A stretch of DNA of 7,834 bases from Pseudomonadota bacterium (GTDB lineage Bacteria > Pseudomonadota > Gammaproteobacteria > Halothiobacillales > Halothiobacillaceae). Below are positions 7,301 to 7,834 of the stretch, one piece after another (within the stretch, counting starts at the first letter, position 1; each line of letters starts with the position of its first letter). The translations under genes were made by a program, and so were the position numbers. The stretch spans positions 1 to 7,834 of the forward strand of contig JAJYPA010000383.1 in assembly GCA_021795795.1 (NCBI GenBank), given 5' to 3'. A model generated the notes under the pieces. That model saw only the letters and a program-made list of their open reading frames with translations, was not told the origin of the DNA and did no database searches.

Positions 7301-7543
7301 CGAGTCGAGCAGTTCGGCGAGCCGGCCATCACGTAATGCCCTGGATTCTCCATCGGCTATCACTTCTCCAAGGAATGCCCTGACCTCACTGTTGTGGCGG
7401 CGGATCACCCGGTACAGGCCAAAATCCAGCGCTTCGGCCTCGTCGAGCTGGAAGAGCTCGGTCATCAGCTCGACAAAACGGGTTTCCACCTGCTGCGTTC
7501 GAGACGGTAAACTGGCAGTATGGGAAGTTATTGCTTTTGCCAT
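4397..7543 (-). CDS. Type III Mod-like DNA methyltransferase with a large N-terminal extension
   Basis: This 1048-residue protein should transfer a methyl group from S-adenosylmethionine to DNA bases, most likely N6 of adenine, protecting host sites. The catalytic motif DPPYNTD is at 522-528, preceded by QSDNWQALNVL at 498-508. The motif X-like FSYPKS is at 785-790 and the SAM-binding motif I LDIFGGSGTT at 811-820. Catalytic motif before SAM motif is the beta-class order of type III Mod enzymes, and residues about 530-785 should hold the target recognition domain. Residues 1-495 are an extra region, with an aromatic/acidic block around 163-230. Residues 860-1048 are a further C-terminal domain. 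The total is far longer than classical Mod proteins of roughly 600-700 residues. The ATG at 7543 was chosen because AGGAA lies 5 nt upstream. The frame is open to 7663, but that part overlaps the upstream terminator hairpin. N4-cytosine methylation is a less likely alternative. Confidence 0.93.
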   Translation of the reverse strand: MAKAITSHTASLPSRTQQVETRFVELMTELFQLDEAEALDFGLYRVIRRHNSEVRAFLGEVIADGESRALRDGRLAELLDSTFETLGHEAQADDKFRLKDLEQQLGLKPGMTHDQREAALAQADGFPAIKGLVAEYRSRTETVGQQQTVQQDRAEVLNRLYQFFSRHYQDGDFIVERRYGKRGARYVKSTGEDTEFHWATEDMYYIKSGDIFTDFPVRLASGQQILFTVDPESLQATRSALKPNDKAHYELDAATKDAEIIKVRLKYLKGAQTEKQKDEIVTAVQKVATSVTAKSGADIRRWLGRFMARNQSDFFIHKRLKEALSEDLDIFLKTEVLDVDQLLAGTNQQTDLQMDLPRRVLKVARIVREVGGHIINFLAALEDFQKALWEKKKLVFETRYVITLDRLERYAPAWLAQNIDTIVKKQRAEWKDLGLGDYDKAADCIRKTEGDLATAATERYLPLPIDTRNFDDAFKWSMLEAVTAATPMDDALDGLAIQSDNWQALNVLQEKYRQRIQSLYADPPYNTDAGPISYKNGYRSASWIALIYDRFIQCRQLLLEDGIACATIDDFQQRELHELMDQIFGAPNRIGTITIRANPSGRPTKTGFSVAHEYGLFYRNGTSGGLDKLERSATQLERYKEKDDTGIFEWRNFRREGSNSDRSARRKLYYPIFVKPGSLRIPKLRWNDTNEEWEMLEKPKAGETAILPTDEDGNEKTWRWKHDEVTANLSEFCVRNDRAGRLWVYFKSRPNKSGVLPLTVWVDSKYSATEHGTGVIKKLFGKNAFSYPKSVFAVQDCIKIAGLRNDDGYCLDIFGGSGTTAHALMALNSDDDGQRKFILVEANDYFETVTVRRIKKIAYSLTWEDGIAQGDGGPGIFVRLQRFEQYDDTLESLDAEINEGNSGELLFQDPAFALRYRLDKTSRALYCGVDRFATPFGYQLKRAEGGGEARPCEVDLVESIPYLLGMDVNRLYRESQGVVMLGRNRRGQSVAVFFRDCTAKDSAQWVAGKLAQHPADRVYTNDPAGLSFEGCDKLEAIEAIFALQFGRS
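4401..4407 (-). promoter_or_regulatory. Ribosome binding site deciding the DUF4160 start
   Basis: GGAGGAG lies 5 nt before the ATG at 4395, inside the last codons of the methyltransferase gene. It fixes the start and indicates tight coupling with the upstream gene. Confidence 0.8.
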
Positions 7544-7548
7544 GAGCG

Positions 7549-7553
7549 TTCCT
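7549..7553 (-). promoter_or_regulatory. Ribosome binding site deciding the methyltransferase start
   Basis: AGGAA lies 5 nt before the ATG at 7543. It supports a start 40 codons inside the longest open frame. The remaining intergenic stretch up to 7709 must contain the operon promoter, but I could not identify a convincing -35/-10 pair. Confidence 0.65.
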
Positions 7554-7647
7554 GTTGGATATTCTGCGACCCTGCACCATCTTTGGGTGCTGGATGGCTC
7601 ACGGACCCGCGTGCCATTTTGACGCAAAAACAGCTTTGTTGCCATCG

Positions 7648-7671
7648 CAGAAAAGCAGCACAACCTGCTGC
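7648..7671 (-). terminator. Probable weak intrinsic terminator of the fumarase-like gene
   Basis: On the minus strand GCAGCA and TGCTGC form a perfect 6-bp stem around a 5-nt loop (GGTTG), followed directly by TTTTC. It begins about 40 bp after the stop codon of the upstream enzyme gene. The short T-run and six-pair stem make it modest, so some read-through into the defence operon is plausible. Confidence 0.5.
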
Positions 7672-7709
7672 GACAAAAAGCTCAGTGGATTTACCGGTAG
7701 ATTCAAGCA

Positions 7710-7834
7710 CTAAAGCATCGCTTCCGGACGCAGATGGCGGTCAACATCTTCGCCGGAAAGGTAACCCAGCGCCAAGATGGCCTCACGCAGGGTACAGCCC
7801 TCACGGTGGGCACGCTGGGCGGCGGCGGCGGCGC
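7710..7834 (-). CDS. fumC: C-terminus of a fumarase/aspartase-superfamily enzyme, probably class II fumarate hydratase
   Basis: Only the last 41 codons are present, ending with TAG at 7712-7710. The fragment contains AHREGCTLREAILALGYL followed by an acidic stretch and LRPEAML at the C-terminus. This matches the C-terminal helix and R-P-E-x-M ending of class II fumarate hydratases, which reversibly hydrate fumarate to malate in the cytoplasm as part of the citric acid cycle. The catalytic residues lie outside the window, so a relative in the same superfamily cannot be excluded. The poly-alanine run at the window edge comes from repeated GCC codons. The gene is co-directional with the defence operon and separated from it by 166 bp containing a probable terminator. 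Confidence 0.75.
   Translation of the reverse strand, partial: AAAAAQRAHREGCTLREAILALGYLSGEDVDRHLRPEAML

Noticed and set aside
6485..7336. 283-codon open frame on the plus strand
   Set aside because: It is antisense to the N-terminal region of the methyltransferase, with no recognisable domain or good ribosome binding site.
7544..7663. Forty-codon upstream extension of the methyltransferase
   Set aside because: It overlaps the terminator hairpin, its translation is unlike a conserved N-terminus, and the ATG at 7543 has a good ribosome binding site.
7544..7709. Promoter search upstream of the operon
   Set aside because: Several TTG-containing -35 candidates (around 7620-7660) had no acceptable -10 hexamer at 16-18 bp, so no promoter is called.
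1..7834. CRISPR arrays, tRNA or rRNA genes, insertion sequences
   Set aside because: No regularly spaced repeats, cloverleaf-like sequence, transposase motif or long terminal inverted repeats were seen.

Overview
The window is about 7.8 kb of fairly GC-rich bacterial DNA. By hand count, most lines sampled are 57-72% G+C. It looks proteobacterial, probably gamma or beta, but that is an inference from composition, Shine-Dalgarno use and the flanking proteins; no marker gene fixes the taxon. Every gene I can support lies on the minus strand, so the biological reading order runs from high to low coordinates.

Right edge (7710-7834): the last 41 codons of a fumarase/aspartase-superfamily enzyme, most likely class II fumarate hydratase. 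A modest hairpin with a short T-run follows it. Centre (7543 down to 301): one compact five-gene transcription unit whose junctions are 1 bp, 15 bp, a 13-bp overlap and an 8-bp overlap. In order it encodes (1) a 1048-residue beta-class DNA methyltransferase of the type III Mod kind, with a roughly 500-residue N-terminal extension; (2) a DUF4160 protein; (3) a DUF2442 protein; (4) an 820-residue SF2 helicase/translocase like type III Res but without a recognisable nuclease domain; and (5) a 371-residue protein with a PD-(D/E)XK-type motif that probably supplies the missing nuclease. Left edge (1-300): a 245-bp gene-free stretch, then the first 18 codons of another chromosomal gene that may be a DAHP synthase.

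The likely joint function is restriction-modification or phage defence. The methyltransferase would mark self DNA, the helicase would translocate or survey unmodified DNA, and the separate nuclease would cut. Two features depart from a textbook type III system. The Res function is split over two overlapping genes, and a two-gene small-protein module (DUF4160-DUF2442) sits between modification and restriction genes, so that helicase translation probably depends on passage through DUF2442. The cassette lies between what look like housekeeping genes, and the specificity region of the methyltransferase is clearly AT-richer than the rest. Both fit a horizontally exchanged defence locus. All functional assignments come from motifs and family memory, not from a database search.
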